Origin: Acholeplasmatales bacterium DTU056
GTDB lineage: Bacteria; Bacillota_I; Bacilli_A; ML615J-28; CAG-698
Assembly: GCA_001512985.1 (NCBI GenBank)
Contig: LFRX01000051.1
Span: forward strand, 3,346-10,693
Direction: 5' to 3'
DNA length: 7,348 nt
Within the stretch, counting starts at the first letter, position 1. Each line of letters starts with the position of its first letter. Below the pieces are notes generated by a model. The model saw nothing but the letters and a program-made list of their open reading frames with translations, ran no database searches and was not told the DNA's origin. Positions 6,901 to 7,348 of this stretch are shown piece after piece. A program made the translations under genes and the position numbers.

Positions 6901-7348
6901 AAAAAAATATGATGATGAATGGTATGGACCAACTGGAGAATTAAAAGCACTAGTAAAGGGAATGCAGATTATTGTTCCTGAGAATGGTGATGTTTATAAT
7001 CTAGACATTGATTTGAAAGTTTTATATGATGAAGAAAACTTAGATACTATTTCATCATCGATGGTATTACTAGAAACAATTTATCATCACATTGAGACTT
7101 CTGATGTTGCTAGAGATACATTAGTTGTTACTCGTTTACGTGAAGAAGGAGAGTTTAGACGATTAGTAAAAGCACTAGAAGTTATGATTCCAGATGGTGA
7201 TATTAACAATTATGAGCCAAATCTTCAACCATTCTATGATGACGATAATTTAGATACTTTACTTTCTTCATATGTTGTGAATGACACAATCATTAAATAT
7301 ATTAAAGAAAACAATAACGAATATTTAGTTACTAATCGTATCGAAGAA
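3911..7348 (+). CDS. Giant membrane-anchored repeat protein with CvpA-like N-terminus (3' end outside window)
   Basis: An open frame of 1146 codons running off the right edge. The start is clear: AAGGAGGA is six bases before the ATG. Four hydrophobic segments lie at residues about 12-32, 36-58, 111-136 and 145-176. GYGALVGFIRG after helix 1 and INRLIGALIGLVHSG at helix 4 match the CvpA (colicin V production) family pattern. Basic loops IRGKQK and RKKQKKG put the loops after helices 1 and 3 inside, so the N-terminus and everything after 176 should be outside. Residues 177-256 form a linker. From about 257 the chain is tandem repeats of 71-86 residues. It contains no Cys at all in 1146 residues and is rich in Asp, Glu, Asn, Leu and Ile. 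CvpA proteins are normally about 160-200 residues, so the long exterior extension is unusual. No catalytic motif is recognised. A surface adhesin, cell-wall spacer or scaffold role is possible but only a guess. Confidence 0.85.
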   Translation, partial: MTNLPGSPAFSELISIFFLIILGYGALVGFIRGKQKALFYFIFFAFFVLIGVLVYPLILNVALKQEINGFSAKAELIEFLSQNNPDLLPLVEEDTLTYSFLTTVVDFLSKHVWVIIILILSFFVLPIITFVFWLFFRKKQKKGLINRLIGALIGLVHSGVHVLFYAILFAGVSSLLKPATEFLEIQKELQETSESENTYQLLPLEDSNEFGFVNEVVDAYRESFIGKTYNVIKIKNKPIDLVLYDLTFNLEFNSKRIYIREELINLFELLTDVTNDIDLNEKILNQVLSLEEQKLIDYVDRLSNLKLINVIFPLGVEVLFNTNIVDLKGFEISTHDYQKLLKLNYQNEIKNIGYVAIDVAKLVDFNNLQNQNFLGFEPTRVSRIFDNLGELELVNILAPVGINILLEQPQFKELVNKDEINLKQIDFKQEFKNLGNVYNALYSLNIDTTKLKEINFMDLDVEGVKGTFTQLGNLQLVNVVGPIALNKVLEIEQLKQIFTSEEVDLSNISFKQEFTALGNLYEAFHNLGVRTTKLKDIPFDQIEDEKIIAFSNALYNLQLVQKTTPAVIGYVVENLLPDEVANYIDRQTVKNVNWNGREISSILLLGKLIMANGAADENFNFENLLTEATTLAMAKYMSESSLISQNLTSFVQGLINEQDISFLKEITIEDDFEWTENELYSIFTVARIAKDLMANGEIDFANAREETLSELAEAMANSKIISSNLTPIFTTLVSESDVDLDITVKNDFVWTEREINAILQSIRIVYTYGGDISNLFGISDEDINVILESEIITQAMINYFYEYTKEGADLHGILVVNLSKNDPRWYDQYEGDVRTKDGELRKLIKGLGVLMGEEYQPGDDINFNRLTTLTDNDITILLDSLIINDSLRQKLVDLSSPGGELEDLLIVQFDVDDPRWYDSEEEGELRKLIRSFKLIFGEDFDVNNPDLNINNILTMSDTDLDVILKSQIMSDSLINQIYKLSAEEGELYEILIIPSHLKKYDDEWYGPTGELKALVKGMQIIVPENGDVYNLDIDLKVLYDEENLDTISSSMVLLETIYHHIETSDVARDTLVVTRLREEGEFRRLVKALEVMIPDGDINNYEPNLQPFYDDDNLDTLLSSYVVNDTIIKYIKENNNEYLVTNRIEE
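3941..4438 (+). other. CvpA-like four-helix membrane domain of the giant protein
   Basis: This codes for residues about 11-176. The helix 1 - Gly-x-x-Arg-Gly turn - helix 2 - exterior loop of about 50 residues - helix 3 - basic turn - Gly-rich helix 4 plan is that of CvpA-family inner-membrane proteins. The resemblance is by pattern, not by search. CvpA itself has been linked to colicin V export and envelope homeostasis, but its mechanism is not settled, so it mainly tells us how this protein is anchored. Confidence 0.6.
4679..5683 (+). repeat. Protein tandem repeats, sub-family A (four units)
   Basis: Units begin at about residues 257, 343, 426 and 509, with a Glu at 262, 348, 430 and 513 in the same place. 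Units 3 and 4 are closest: both have F-K-Q-E-F-x-x-L-G-N, then T-T-K-L-K-x-I-x-F, and both are preceded by LQ/LE-L-V-N-x-x-x-P (from 391 and 475). Unit 1 is the most divergent. The similarity is at protein level; the DNA has diverged, so the array is old rather than a recent expansion. Confidence 0.7.
5684..7348 (+). repeat. Protein tandem repeats, sub-family B (seven units, continuing past the edge)
   Basis: Units start near residues 592, 672, 748, 832, 918, 1004 and 1075. The anchor is an acidic turn then G/R/N-E-[LIF], with Glu at 598, 678, 754, 839, 924, 1010 and 1081. The first six have a Trp just before it (594, 674, 750, 825, 916, 1004). Later in each unit comes a pattern like L-x-x-I-L-x-S-x-I-I-x-x-S-L-I followed by an I-L-[IV]-[IV] strand-like stretch. 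D-P-R-W-Y-D occurs twice (822-827 and 913-918), coded by 18 bases that differ at one position. The helices look amphipathic, suggesting a helical solenoid or bead chain. Confidence 0.72.

Noticed and set aside
4679..7348. CRISPR-like or DNA-level tandem repeat.
   Set aside because: The periodicity is at protein level; the DNA units are divergent and there are no identical repeats with spacers.

Overview
This is a strongly A+T-rich, gene-dense bacterial window. Codons favour A or T at the third position, the promoters are sigma-A-like with extended -10 elements, and the ribosome sites are AGGAGG-like. TGA is a stop: it ends the DUF2156 gene exactly in the loop of that gene's terminator, and every Trp codon seen is TGG. 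This suggests a low-GC Firmicutes or Mollicutes-related lineage that keeps the standard code (for example the Acholeplasma, Izemoplasma or Erysipelotrichia neighbourhood), not Mycoplasma or Spiroplasma. No database search was possible, so placement is inference from composition and gene families.

Layout, left to right. (1) The 3' part of a YdjC/ChbG-family carbohydrate deacetylase, cut by the left edge (1-485). (2) A promoter at 492-520 drives a two-gene unit: a SipW-like (ER-type) signal peptidase I that appears broken by a one-base frameshift near 630-634, then a DUF2156 acyltransferase-like protein. The unit ends at a strong hairpin terminator (1992-2018). (3) A small protein with a bacterial PH-like motif and a membrane hairpin has its own weak promoter (2078-2728). 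(4) It converges on a minus-strand Eis-like GNAT acetyltransferase (2750-3778), with a shared bidirectional terminator between them. (5) Divergent from the acetyltransferase, behind a good extended -10 promoter and a strong Shine-Dalgarno, is a very large open gene (3911 to the right edge, 1146 codons with no stop).

The large gene is the most unusual item. Its N-terminus is a four-helix membrane domain resembling CvpA. The positive-inside rule puts everything after helix 4 outside the cell. That exterior part is built from about eleven divergent tandem repeats of roughly 71-86 residues, in two sub-families, acidic and free of cysteine. The last residues in the window look like the lead-in to another repeat, so the array probably continues past the edge.

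The genes do not form an obvious pathway. The shared theme is the cell envelope: a polysaccharide or amino-sugar deacetylase, a secretory signal peptidase, a relative of lipid-modifying lysyltransferases, a membrane PH-like protein and a membrane-anchored repeat protein. The stretches between genes are short and hold only promoters, ribosome sites and terminators. No tRNA, rRNA, CRISPR array or mobile element was seen.
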